DNA of 64,000 bases. It comes from Phaeacidiphilus oryzae TH49. Lineage in GTDB: Bacteria > Actinomycetota > Actinomycetes > Streptomycetales > Streptomycetaceae. Below, piece after piece: positions 7,781-16,552 of the stretch. The stretch is taken from the NCBI RefSeq assembly GCF_000744815.1, contig NZ_JQMQ01000005.1, positions 1,186,055 through 1,250,054 of the forward strand, read 5' to 3'. The stretch's first letter is position 1. Every line of letters begins with the position of its first letter. The notes beneath the pieces are model-generated. The model made no database searches and had not been told where the DNA came from. It saw only the letters and a program-made list of their open reading frames with translations. A program made the position numbers and the translations under genes.

Positions 7781-8821
7781 ATGAGCTCTGCCGCCAATCC
7801 GGGCACGCCGTTGCCCGTCCGCACGCCCGGCTCCCGAGCGCGGGGGCGCCACCGCCGTCCGGAACGGCCCGAGATACCCGCGGGCGCGCCGTCACTCCTG
7901 CTCGCCATCCCGGCGCCGGCGGGACCCGAGGTCCGGGCGGTCGTCGAGGAGATCGTCTCCGTGGTCCGCGGAGAGCAGTTCGGGATCGACATCCGGGCCG
8001 GGTATCTGAGCCGGCCGGCCGCCGCGGATGGTGGCGCCGGCACCGGTGGGGGCGATCCAGTCGAGGGGGGCTCCGAGTCGGATTCTGGGGTTTCGGTCGA
8101 CGGTGAGCCGACCGCGTCGGCCGAACCGGCCGCGCCAGTCGAGGGGGCACCGGCGGTCGAGGAGTCCGCCGGGGCCGCCGAACTCGACCCGCGGGACTAC
8201 CCGCTGATCACCGAGCTGCTCGCGCAGGCGCGGGACGCCGAGCTGCCGCCGCCGATCGTGGTGCCGCTGCTGGCGGGGCCCGCGGGGGACGTCCACAACG
8301 CCGTGGAGGCCGCGCTGGCGGGCTCCGGGGCGCAGCTGGTCGACGTCCTGGGCCCGCATCCGCTGCTCGCCGAGGCCGTCCATGTGCGGCTCTCCGAGGC
8401 GGGGCTGGCCCGGGCGGACCGGGCGCGGCTCTTCACCATCAACACCGCCGCGGACGGGGTCGTGCTGGCCACCGTCGGCGGCCACGAAGGCATGCAGCAG
8501 GCCCAGTCGGTGACCGGGGTGCTGCTGGCCGCGCGGCTGGCCGTGCCGGTGCTGGCGGCCGCGCTGGACGTGCCGGGGTCGGTCGCGGCCGCGGTCGAGC
8601 AGCTGCGGGCGGCGGGGTGTGCGCGGCCGGCGCTGGCGCCGTTCCTGATCGGCCCGGAGGCTCGGCCGGGGGCACTTGAGGCCGCGGCCGAGGAGGCCGG
8701 GTGCCCGCTGGCTGCGCCGCTGGGGGCGTACCCCGGGGTCGCCCGGCTGGTGCTTGGCGCCTACCTGGGTGCCATCGGGGTGGAGATGGAGCAGCCGGCG
8801 CAGCCGGCGCCGATGGGGTAG
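7781..8821 (+). CDS. CbiX/sirohydrochlorin-chelatase-like protein, catalytic motif not conserved
   Basis: A 346-residue protein. A basic N-terminus (PGSRARGRHRRPERP) is followed by LLLAIPAPAGPEVRAVVEEI, then an acidic Ala/Glu-rich insert at about residues 85-145. A second half reads VVPLLAGPAGDVHNAV, LGPHPLLAEAVHVRLSEAGL and LATVGGHEGMQQA. The order and spacing resemble the two-lobed CbiX chelatase fold as found in a conserved Streptomyces protein often annotated as sirohydrochlorin chelatase. The metal-binding HGS motif that should follow the first strand is replaced by PAP, so chelatase activity is doubtful. The start is ATG 7781; upstream in-frame sequence is the 11-bp repeat region. It ends at a shared terminator with the export cluster. 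Confidence 0.6.
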   Translation: MSSAANPGTPLPVRTPGSRARGRHRRPERPEIPAGAPSLLLAIPAPAGPEVRAVVEEIVSVVRGEQFGIDIRAGYLSRPAAADGGAGTGGGDPVEGGSESDSGVSVDGEPTASAEPAAPVEGAPAVEESAGAAELDPRDYPLITELLAQARDAELPPPIVVPLLAGPAGDVHNAVEAALAGSGAQLVDVLGPHPLLAEAVHVRLSEAGLARADRARLFTINTAADGVVLATVGGHEGMQQAQSVTGVLLAARLAVPVLAAALDVPGSVAAAVEQLRAAGCARPALAPFLIGPEARPGALEAAAEEAGCPLAAPLGAYPGVARLVLGAYLGAIGVEMEQPAQPAPMG

Positions 8822-8849
8822 GTCGGGTCCTCGCTTTCGCGCTGAGCGC

Positions 8850-8896
8850 GGGGCGGGGCTCGGGGCGTGCTGGTTCTCCGCCCCGAGCCCCGCCCC
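8850..8896. terminator. Strong bidirectional terminator
   Basis: Eighteen-base perfect arms (8850-8867 and 8879-8896) with an 11-nt loop, followed by TTTT on the plus strand. It ends the CbiX-like gene and, on the other strand, the peptide-export operon. Confidence 0.9.
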
Positions 8897-8944
8897 TTTT
8901 GCGTGCGAGAACGGGCCCGCGGGGCTCCCGGGCGGCAGCCCCGG

Positions 8945-11929
8945 CTAGGCGAGTTGGCGGCGGGTCAGGGCGTGGAAGGGGCCGGTGGGGTCGGCGAGGA
9001 GGGTGGCCGGGGGGCCTTGCTGGACCACCCGGCCGGCGTCCAGGACCAGGACGCGGTCGGCGTCGAGGATGGTGGAGAGGCGGTGGGCGATGACGATACG
9101 GGTGGTCTTCATCGCGCGGGTGGAGTTGATGATGATGCGCTGGGTCGCGTTGTCCAGGGCGCTGGTCGCCTCGTCCAGATAGAGGATCCGGGGGCGGCGG
9201 ATCAGGGCCTGGGCGATCATCAGGCGCTGCCGCTGGCCGCCGGAGACCGAGCCGCCGCCGTCCGAGAGGACGGTGTGCATCCCCATCGGCATGGCGCGGA
9301 TGTCGTCGGCCAGGCCGGCCATCTCCGCGGCCTGCCAGGCCTCTTCGAGGGTGAACTGCTCGGTGCCGCAGATACAGTCCAGGATGGAGCCGGTCAGCGG
9401 CTGGGCGTTCTGCAGGACGACTCCGCACTGCCGGCGGACCATCGACTGGTCGAGGGCGGAGAGGTCCTGGCCGTCGTAGAGGACCGCGCCCGAGGTCGGC
9501 GCGTCGAAGCCGATCAGAAGGCGGAGGAGGGTGGACTTCCCGGAGCCGCTGGCGCCGACGACGGCGACGAACTCGCCCGGCTGGACGGAGAAGGTGACGT
9601 CGTCCAGGACCAGGGGCGCGTCCGCCGAGTAGCGGTAGGTGAGGGAGCGGGCCTCGACGGCGCCGGTGAGCTCGCCGGGGGCGACCGCGCCGGCCGGGAC
9701 CTCGGGGGCGGCCCGGAGGATCGGCTTCACCTGCTCGTACATCGGCAGCACGGAGACCGCCGAGATCAGCGCGTTGGTGACCTGGGTGACCGAGGTCAGC
9801 AGCATGGTGACGGCGCTGTTGAAGGTCAGGAAGGCGCTGGCGGAGAGGCTGCCCCGGGCCGGTCCCGCCAGCACCATGAACATGATCAAGGTGGCCAGCG
9901 GGAGGTAGACCGCGTTGGTGATCGAGATGATGTTCTTCATCCGGCCGACCCGCTGCTGGAGTTCCCGGCTCTTGGCGAACTCCTCGGCCCAGGCGGCGTA
10001 GGCGAAGCTCTCGGCGGCGGCCACCCGTAGCTTGGGCAGGCCGCGGAGGGTCTGGAAGGCGCGGTTGTTGAGCTTGTTGTTGAGCACCACCAGCTTGCGC
10101 TGCCACCAGAGTTGGCGCAGCCCGAGGGAGAGGAAGACGGCCGCGATCACGGCCAGCATGGCCAGCGTCAGAAGGGTCAGCGGCACGCTGAACCAGAGCA
10201 GCATGACCAGGTTGACCATGCCGATGGTGCCGGCCTGCACGGTGACCGAGCTGATCCCGGAGAGCACCCGGCGCATGCTGCTGATGCCCATGGCGGCGCT
10301 GGCCAGTTCGCCGGTCGAGCGGCCGGCGAAGAAGCGGGTGGGCAGCCGCAGCACGCGGTCCCAGATCGCCGACTGCAGGGTCGCCTCGATCCGTCCCTCG
10401 ATGCGGAGGACGGCGACGTTCTCCAGGAGGGAGAAGAAGGCGGAGACGACGGTGGCTGCGATCACGGCCACGGCGGTCAGGACGATCGGGTTCTTCTCGG
10501 CGTGGGGGACGTACTCGCCGAGCACCCGGCCCGTCGCGAGCGGGACCAGGGTGCCGAGGAGGACCGCGACCAGGCCGCCGATCACGAGGTTGCGGAGGTC
10601 CGAGCGGTTGCCGTGGAAGGCGAACCCGGCCAGCCGGAGGGGGCTCAACGGGCGGGTGGGCAGCGGGCGGTAGAACATCACCGCGCGGGAGGCGTAGCGG
10701 CGGGCGGCGTCCGCGCCGAGGCGGGTGCGGGTGCCGGCGGCCGGGTCCACGGCCTCGTAGCGGCCCCGGCGCCAGAGGAGGGCGACCGGCCGGCCGGACT
10801 CCGTCTCCTCGCCCTCGGGGGCGGACCGGGAGTCGGTGCGGCGGAGGCCGAGGAGGGGGCCCGCGTTCTCCTTCCACCAGTTGCCGGCGAGCTTGACCTC
10901 GCGGATCCGGCAGCCGGAGGCGAGGGCGATCCGCTCCACGGGGTCGATCCGGCCGCCCCCTCCCCCGGCGGCCCCGGAGGCCGGCGCCTCGACGGTGATC
11001 CCCGCGGCCTCGCCGACCAGGCGGGCGGCGGCGAGCACGGCACCCTCGTCCGCCGCGGCCCGGCCGCCGCGGCGGCCCGCGCTCTGGCCCGCCGTGCGGC
11101 TGCCCCGGCGGATGGCCGCGATCAGGTTCTCGTCGGCGTCGGCGCGGGCGTCCCGGCCTGCCGCCAGACCTGCCGCGGCGCGGTCCTCGTGGGCCCGCTC
11201 CAGGCGCTCGATCCAGCGGTCCAGGGCGTGCCGGAGGCGGGACTGCTGGTCGACCATCCGCTCCCAGAGGCCGCCGTCGATCAGCAGGTCCTGGGCGCAG
11301 TCCGCGCTGTACGCGGAGCCGTACTGAAGGCTGCCGGGGTGGACCGGAAGCCATTCGATGCCGTCGTCGGCGGTGGCGAGAGCGCCCGGGCCGCCCCCGG
11401 CCGGGTCGGCCAGGCCGTCCACCGAGGGGTCGAAGAGGACGCGGAGGCTGCGGGCCAGTCCGTGCTCGCAGGCCTGGTCCAGCAGGGTGGCCACCGGCTC
11501 GCCGAACTCCGTGTACTGCAGCGGCGGTTGGTAGCCGGGGTAGAGCTCGCGGAGCTGGATCCGGCGGACCGCGCCCTCCTGGGTGGGGCGGGCGATCAGG
11601 GTGTGCCGGGGGCCGTCGACCGGTCCGAGGAGCAGCGCCCCGGCCTCCAGCCGGCCGAGGTAGTGCCAGCGGCCCTGGGCCTCGGCGTCCACCGCGAAGA
11701 GGTCCAGGGCTCCTGCGGTGACTAGCCAGAGGACCTGGGGGCCTTCCAGCGGAAGGGTGCGGACGCCGGTCAGGTCGACCGGGCCGCCCATGCCGTCCAG
11801 GGCCTGGAGCACCGGGTCTTGGAGCACCGGGTCCTGGAGTGCCTGGTCCTGGAGTGCCGGGTCCTGGACCATCGGGTCCTGGGCGGGCGGCGCCTGGTGG
11901 CCGGTGATCTGCGGGATCTCTGAGGTCAT
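8945..11929 (-). CDS. NHLM-type bacteriocin-export ABC transporter, permease/ATPase subunit 2
   Basis: A 994-residue ABC exporter. Residues 1 to about 400 form a soluble N-terminal region without the C39 cysteine peptidase, as in the second (ABC2) subunit of NHLM microcin systems. A six-helix membrane domain follows at about 430-700. The ATPase at about 755-985 has Walker A VGASGSGKST, signature GGSVSGGQRQR, Walker B ILYLDEATSALD and the switch IVIAHRLSTI, all intact. The extreme N-terminus has a PVLQDPVLQ-type repetitive stretch (residues 15-45). The ATG begins one base after the stop of the upstream C39 transporter, so the two are co-translated or tightly coupled. It probably forms the export complex with that protein and the HlyD-type adaptor. 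Confidence 0.9.
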   Translation of the reverse strand: MTSEIPQITGHQAPPAQDPMVQDPALQDQALQDPVLQDPVLQALDGMGGPVDLTGVRTLPLEGPQVLWLVTAGALDLFAVDAEAQGRWHYLGRLEAGALLLGPVDGPRHTLIARPTQEGAVRRIQLRELYPGYQPPLQYTEFGEPVATLLDQACEHGLARSLRVLFDPSVDGLADPAGGGPGALATADDGIEWLPVHPGSLQYGSAYSADCAQDLLIDGGLWERMVDQQSRLRHALDRWIERLERAHEDRAAAGLAAGRDARADADENLIAAIRRGSRTAGQSAGRRGGRAAADEGAVLAAARLVGEAAGITVEAPASGAAGGGGGRIDPVERIALASGCRIREVKLAGNWWKENAGPLLGLRRTDSRSAPEGEETESGRPVALLWRRGRYEAVDPAAGTRTRLGADAARRYASRAVMFYRPLPTRPLSPLRLAGFAFHGNRSDLRNLVIGGLVAVLLGTLVPLATGRVLGEYVPHAEKNPIVLTAVAVIAATVVSAFFSLLENVAVLRIEGRIEATLQSAIWDRVLRLPTRFFAGRSTGELASAAMGISSMRRVLSGISSVTVQAGTIGMVNLVMLLWFSVPLTLLTLAMLAVIAAVFLSLGLRQLWWQRKLVVLNNKLNNRAFQTLRGLPKLRVAAAESFAYAAWAEEFAKSRELQQRVGRMKNIISITNAVYLPLATLIMFMVLAGPARGSLSASAFLTFNSAVTMLLTSVTQVTNALISAVSVLPMYEQVKPILRAAPEVPAGAVAPGELTGAVEARSLTYRYSADAPLVLDDVTFSVQPGEFVAVVGASGSGKSTLLRLLIGFDAPTSGAVLYDGQDLSALDQSMVRRQCGVVLQNAQPLTGSILDCICGTEQFTLEEAWQAAEMAGLADDIRAMPMGMHTVLSDGGGSVSGGQRQRLMIAQALIRRPRILYLDEATSALDNATQRIIINSTRAMKTTRIVIAHRLSTILDADRVLVLDAGRVVQQGPPATLLADPTGPFHALTRRQLA

Positions 11930-11930
11930 G

Positions 11931-14869
11931 TCAGCGCTCCCGGACCAGCTGGGCGTACGGGCCGCCGGCGGCGACGAGTTCGTCGTGCCGGCCGCGTTCG
12001 ACGACGGTGCCGCGGTCCAGGACGACGATCTCGTCGCTGTCCCGGACGGTGGAGAGGCGGTGGGCGATGATCACGCAGGCGCAGCCGCGGCGGCGGAGGT
12101 TGTCCATGATGGCGAGTTCGGTCTCGGCGTCCAGGGCGCTGGTGACCTCGTCCAGGACCAGGACGCTGGGTCGGCGGACGAGGGCACGGGCGATCTCCAG
12201 GCGCTGCCGCTGACCGCCGGAGAAGTTGCGGCCGTCCTGTTCGACCGCGGCGTGGATGCCGCCGGGCCGGCGGGCCACCACGTCGTCCAGGGCGGCGTCG
12301 CGGAGGGCGGCGATCACGGCCTCGTCGGAGATGGACGGGTCCCACAGGGCGACGTTGTCCCGGATGGTGCCCTCGAAGAGGAAGACGTCCTGGTCCACGA
12401 AGGAGACGGAGGCGGCCAGGGAGCCGCGCGGAATGTCCGAGATCCGGCGGCCGTCGATCCGGATCACCCCCTCCCACGGCTGGTAGAGGCCGGAGATCAG
12501 GCGGGAGACGGTGGACTTGCCGCTGCCCGAGCCGCCGACCAGGGCGACCTGGCGGCCGGGGCCGACCTGCAGCGAGAACTCCTTGAGCAGCGGCGGGTCC
12601 AGCGGGCTGTAGCCGAAGGTGATCGCGTCCAGCTCGACGTGGCCGTCGAGGCGGGTCACGGAGGCGTCGCCGGGGCCGCTGCCGGTGCCCGGTTCGGCCG
12701 GGAAGGACTCGACGTCCTTGAGGCGGGCCACGTCGGCGGCGAAGTCCTGGATCCGGCCGGCGACCCCGTTGAGCCGGTTGACCGGGGCGGTGAACGAGGT
12801 GACCAGGGACTGGAAGGCCACCAGCAGGCCGATGGAGATGTGCCCCTCGACCGCGCGCAGGCCGCCGATCAGCAGGATCAGCGCGGAGTTGAGCGAGGCC
12901 AGCAGCGGGGCGACCACACTGAGGACGGCGCTGGGCACACCGAGCCGCTGCTGGTTCTCCAGGGTGAGCGCGTGCTGACCGGCCCAGCGGCGGAAGTAAC
13001 CGGACTCGCCGCCGGTGGCCTTCATGGTCTCGATCAGCTGGAGGCCGCTGTAGGCGGTGTTGGTCAGCCGGGCGGTGTCGGCGCGGAGCTTGTGGACGCC
13101 GGTGGCCCGGATCCGGACCACGATCCGCAGCGCGAGGACGTTGAAGAGGGCCACCCCGATGCCGAGCAGGGTGAGTTGGGGGTCGTAGGTCCACAGCAGG
13201 ATCGCGTAGAGGACGACGATCACCGCGTCCACTCCGGCCGAGGCGAGGTCACGGGCGAGGGTCTCGGCGACCGAGTCGTTGGACTGCAGGCGCTGTACCA
13301 GGTCGGCCGGGTTGCGCTGGGCGAAGAAGGTCACCGGCAGCCGGAGGAGGTGCCCCAGGAAGCGGGCGCTGGTGAGGGTGGAGGAGATGATCCGGCCGCG
13401 TAGCAGGTTCATCTGCTGGAGCGCGGTCAGCACCACGGTCAGCAGGAGGGTGGCCGCCATTCCCGCGAAGAGGACGGGCAGCAGCGAGGTCTGGCCGCCG
13501 ATCAGGAAGGAGTCGATGTAGGTGCGGCTGAGCGCCGGGCTGGCGGCGCCGACCAGGACCAGCAGGAAGCTGGCCGCGACCGCGGCGAGCATGGTCCCGG
13601 AGGTGCCGCGGAGCCGGGTCGGCATGGCGCCGGCGATGCCCGGACGGCGGCCGCCGGGACGGAAGTCGGGGCCCGGCTCGAAGGTGAGGACGATGCCGGT
13701 GAAGCTGGTGTCGAACTCCTCCGGGGTGACGAAGCGCCGGCCGCGGGCGGGGTCGTTGAGCCGGACGCCGCGGCGGCCGAGGCGCCGGCCGAAGCCCTCG
13801 AAGACGACGAAGTGGTTGAACTCCCAGAAGAGGATGGCCGGGGCGCGGACCTCGGCGAGCGCCGACAGGTCCATCTGCATGCCCTTGGCGGTGAGGCCGT
13901 AGCCGCGGGCCGCCTTGAGGATGTTGCTGGCCCGGGAACCGTCCCGGGACACCCCGCAGGCGATCCGGAGCTCTTCCAGGGGGACGTGCCGGCGGTAGTG
14001 GCCGAGGACCATGCCGAGCGCGGCGGCGCCGCATTCGACGGCCTCCATCTGAAGGATGCTCGTGGTGCGCCCGCGCCGGGCGGAGCGACCGCGCGGGGCG
14101 CGGGGGACGGCGCCTGCCTGCGGCGGCGGTCGGCGCGCGGCTGGGGCGCCGGGGGCGCGGCGGAGCCGCCGGGGCGGTGGCGGGCGGCTCCGGGGGCGGG
14201 CGGAAGGTCGGCGCGGGGAGCTGAGGAGGCGGCGGGGGCGGGGCCGGCGCGGCCGCTCCCCGGCCTGCGGGGCGGGGGCGGGGCCGGCGCGGCGCCGGAC
14301 GGGGCGGCGGGGCGCGGGGCGACGGGGGCCGTGGGGGCCGCAGGGCTCTCGGGGCTCTCGGGGGTGCTGCGGGCGGGCGCCGGGCGATGGCTGCGGCCGG
14401 GGCCGGATATGGGGCCGAGAGGGGCGTCGGGGCCGGGTGCGGGCGCGGGTGCGGGGTACGCCTCGCCGCGGCCGGGCGAGGCCGGGCTTTCCTGGGGCTG
14501 GGGGTAGTCCTGCGGCTGCGTGTAGACCTGCGGCTGCTGCGGATACGCGGGCGGCTGCGCGTAGGCCTGCGGCTGCGACTGCGCGTACTCCTGCGGCTGC
14601 GTGTACTCCTGCTCCTGCGGCCGCGCGTACTCCTGCGGCTGCGGGTAGCCCGTGGGCTGCGTCCCGTAGCCGGACGGTGCCGGGGTGCCGTAGCCCTCCG
14701 GGGCCGGGGGCTGGGCGGGGACCCGGGGGGTGGGGCCCGTGGCGGGGCCGGAGAGTTCGGCGGGGTCCGCGGTGTCGTACGCCGCCGCGTAGGCGGAGTA
14801 GTCGCCGTAGCCGGCGGGCTCCTCGGAGGGCGCGGGGCGGTCCGGGTTGCGGCGGTCGGGGGCCGTCAC
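11931..14869 (-). CDS. NHLM-type C39-peptidase ABC exporter, disrupted by a 1-bp frameshift
   Basis: The GTG at 14869 overlaps the adaptor's stop codon (GTGA). The first frame gives a Pro/Gln/Tyr/Ala-rich N-terminus (PQxY repeats at 14505-14690, then a Pro/Ala stretch). The C39 peptidase is in another frame: RTTSILQMEAVECGAAALG with catalytic Cys, the His region FWEFNHFVVFEGFG and the Asp motif LNDPARGRR. Five or six membrane helices and an ATPase (Walker A VGGSGSGKST, signature NFSGGQRQR, Walker B VLVLDEVTSALD) follow. The span is 2939 nt, one base short of a multiple of three; both frames are open between about 14055 and 14860, so the missing base lies there. Repaired length is 979 residues. 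The peptidase would cut leaders after Gly-Gly. Confidence 0.85.
14505..14690 (-). repeat. Degenerate tandem repeats encoding a Pro-Gln-Tyr-rich segment
   Basis: Roughly 21-bp imperfect units with the core CTGCGGCTGCG on the plus strand. On the minus strand they encode PQPQxYA-like repeats near the N-terminus of the C39 ABC exporter. Unit length varies, so copy number is approximate (about 7-9). Confidence 0.65.
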
Positions 14870-15672
14870 GGGAGGAGCCAATCGATCGGGTGCTGGGAGC
14901 TGAGCTGGATCGACGCGGACACCTGGGTCGTGCTGTCGATCGGGTACGGCGGGCCGGGCTCGCGGGACCAGCGGTAGCCGGACCTGCTGCCCGGGTCGCG
15001 GTCCAGCTCCACCACCACCGCGAGCGGCTGCCCGTCCTGGGTGTACTGCCCGGCCAGCGCCGGGTCGCCGAGGAAGTCGGTGATCTGCTGCCTGGTCTGC
15101 GGTGCGCGGGCCACCGCGAGCACCTTGCCGCGCAGTACGCCGTACTGCTGGGTGGGCACGGTCTGCACGGTGAGGTCGACGGACTGGCCCGCGCTGATCC
15201 CGGAGGCCTTGGCCGCCGGGGCGTACACCATGGCGATCAGCGGCTCGCCCGCCCTGGCGATCCGCTGGACGGTGGCGAGGTCGGCGCCGGTGGCGACCAC
15301 CGAGCCGGGCTGCGCGCTGACCGCGGTGACCTGGCCGGCCGAGACCGCGCGCACGGTGCGCACCGCGTCGCCGACCCGGATCTGCGCGACCGGCTGGTCC
15401 GCCCTGACCGTCTGGCCGCTGTTCACCAGCACCTGGGTGACCTGGCCGGCGTACGGGCTCTGCAGGAGGTAGCTGCCCTCCGGGTGGCTGAGGACGCCCG
15501 GGGCGGAGAGATGGGTGGTGACGGTTCCGGTGACGGCCCAGAACGCCGCCGCGGCGACGGCGAGCACGGTGACCGCGAGCACCAGCGCGCCCTGCGGCCG
15601 GGCGAACCGGACGGGGATGTCCAGTTCCTCCGGCGACTGGAGCTTGGCCAGCGCCTTCTGCCGGAACTCCAT
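14866..15672 (-). CDS. HlyD-family adaptor of the NHLM peptide-export system
   Basis: A 268-residue membrane-fusion-type protein. A cytoplasmic start MEFRQKALAKLQSPEELD is typical of NHLM HlyD subunits. It is followed by one membrane helix at about residues 30-50 (LVLAVTVLAVAAAAFWAV) and an extracytoplasmic biotinyl-lipoyl-like fold with GYLLQSPYAG-type motifs and repeated VxxGQTVxADQPVAQI. It is short and lacks the long coiled coil of Gram-negative HlyD, as expected for a cell without an outer membrane. The ATG follows AGGAAAGAGA. Its stop overlaps the C39 exporter start by 4 nt. It would couple the exporter to the cell-surface side. Confidence 0.88.
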   Translation of the reverse strand: MEFRQKALAKLQSPEELDIPVRFARPQGALVLAVTVLAVAAAAFWAVTGTVTTHLSAPGVLSHPEGSYLLQSPYAGQVTQVLVNSGQTVRADQPVAQIRVGDAVRTVRAVSAGQVTAVSAQPGSVVATGADLATVQRIARAGEPLIAMVYAPAAKASGISAGQSVDLTVQTVPTQQYGVLRGKVLAVARAPQTRQQITDFLGDPALAGQYTQDGQPLAVVVELDRDPGSRSGYRWSREPGPPYPIDSTTQVSASIQLSSQHPIDWLLP

Positions 15673-15723
15673 AGGGGTTTTCTCTTTCCTTCGGCGGGCA
15701 GCGCGCGGGCAACGCACAGCCCC

Positions 15724-15748
15724 CGGAACGCGAACTACGAGCGTTCCG
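15724..15748 (-). promoter_or_regulatory. Intercistronic hairpin between precursor 1 and the adaptor gene
   Basis: Perfect 8-bp arms CGGAACGC and GCGTTCCG around a 9-nt loop, about 70 bp after the precursor stop and 50 bp before the adaptor start. Without a T tract it could be a partial terminator or RNA-stability element giving more precursor than transporter mRNA. This is inference. Confidence 0.45.
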
Positions 15749-15816
15749 AGGGCCGTTGGCGTGGTCGGCTCAGACAGATCCGAGCCGCCGACCACCGATC
15801 ATGCAGATCAGGCGGT

Positions 15817-16044
15817 TCAGATCAGGTTCGCCGGCAGAACGCCCGCGGGAACGATGCCCGCGACGTTACCAGCGGCGGTCGAGAGGGCCTGGCCCAGCTG
15901 GGCGAAGCCGGCCTGCTCCAGGTCCTGCACGCTGCCGACGTGGACGTTGACGCCCGGCAGGTTCACGTTGGCGGTGGCGGCGCCACCGGCAACGGCGTCC
16001 AGCTCGGCGTCGTTCAGCTCGGCGGTCTCGATGTGGTCACGCAT
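15817..16044 (-). CDS. Double-glycine-leader peptide precursor 1 (bacteriocin-like)
   Basis: A 75-residue precursor. A 21-residue acidic leader starts MRDHIET and ends LDAVAGG. A 54-residue core follows, rich in Ala, Val, Gly, Leu and Asn (AATANVNLPGVNVHVGSVQD ... VLPANLI) with no cysteine. Leaders of this type are cleaved after GG by the C39 domain of peptide-export ABC transporters, and such a transporter is encoded just downstream on the same strand. Lack of Cys and of any lanthionine, radical-SAM or YcaO enzyme argues for an unmodified class II-like peptide. ATG 16044 follows GAAGGGA, also seen before the second precursor. An in-frame upstream extension to 16134 has no ribosome site. Confidence 0.85.
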   Translation of the reverse strand: MRDHIETAELNDAELDAVAGGAATANVNLPGVNVHVGSVQDLEQAGFAQLGQALSTAAGNVAGIVPAGVLPANLI

Positions 16045-16345
16045 GAGTGCGTTTCCCTTCTCAGTGTTTCCGGGGGTTAGCGGACGGTTATGCAAAAGCA
16101 CGGCCGAATCCGGTTGCGAGATCAAACCACGCACGGACTACGGCCGTCCAGTTGCAGGTCACGGGCAACGGAGAATACCCCTGGCCAACCGGAGGCGGAA
16201 TTCTTGCTTTCTTACCGCAAGCGCCTCGGGTCGGCGTGGCGTTCACCTTTTTCCCGACGTCTCTTCACCGCCCTCGGCCGGTCCGCGCCGGCCGCGGCGG
16301 CTCCTCGTCAGGTGCCCGCGGGGAGCTCCGGGGGAAGGAGCTGGA
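16045..16345. other. Intergenic region between the two precursor genes
   Basis: About 300 bp without a convincing coding frame. It contains the GAAGGGA ribosome site of precursor 1 immediately before its ATG and is less GC-rich than its surroundings. Precursor 1 may have its own promoter here, but no clear -10/-35 pair was found. Confidence 0.5.
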
Positions 16346-16552
16346 TCAGAGGCCGACGATGTCGGTGACCGGGGCGGCCGCACCGAGCACGGTGCCGGTG
16401 ACGGTGCCCACCAGGCCGGAGAGCGGCTGCGGCAGGGCGCCCTCAGCGGTGTTGGCGAGAGTGGCGACAGTGGAGGTCACCGGGCCGAGCCCGCCGGCAA
16501 CGGCGTCCAGGTCGGCGTCGGAGATCTCGCGGGTCTCGATCTGGTCACGCAT
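16346..16552 (-). CDS. Double-glycine-leader peptide precursor 2 (bacteriocin-like)
   Basis: A 68-residue precursor whose 21-residue leader (MRDQIET ... LDAVAGG) matches that of precursor 1 at 16 of 21 positions. The core of 47 residues (LGPVTSTVATLANTAEGALP ... APVTDIVGL) is unrelated in sequence to the other core but has the same Ala/Val/Gly/Thr/Leu-rich, cysteine-free, membrane-active look. A conserved leader with divergent cores is the hallmark of co-exported peptides sharing one C39 transporter. The ATG is preceded by GAAGGGATACGCA, almost the same as upstream of precursor 1. It is the first gene of the minus-strand cluster, 165 bp from a perfect inverted repeat. Confidence 0.85.
   Translation of the reverse strand: MRDQIETREISDADLDAVAGGLGPVTSTVATLANTAEGALPQPLSGLVGTVTGTVLGAAAPVTDIVGL

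Noticed and set aside
15817-16552. Lanthipeptide or other cyclised RiPP precursors
   Set aside because: Cores contain no cysteine, and no LanM/LanB/LanC, YcaO or radical-SAM enzyme is encoded within the window.
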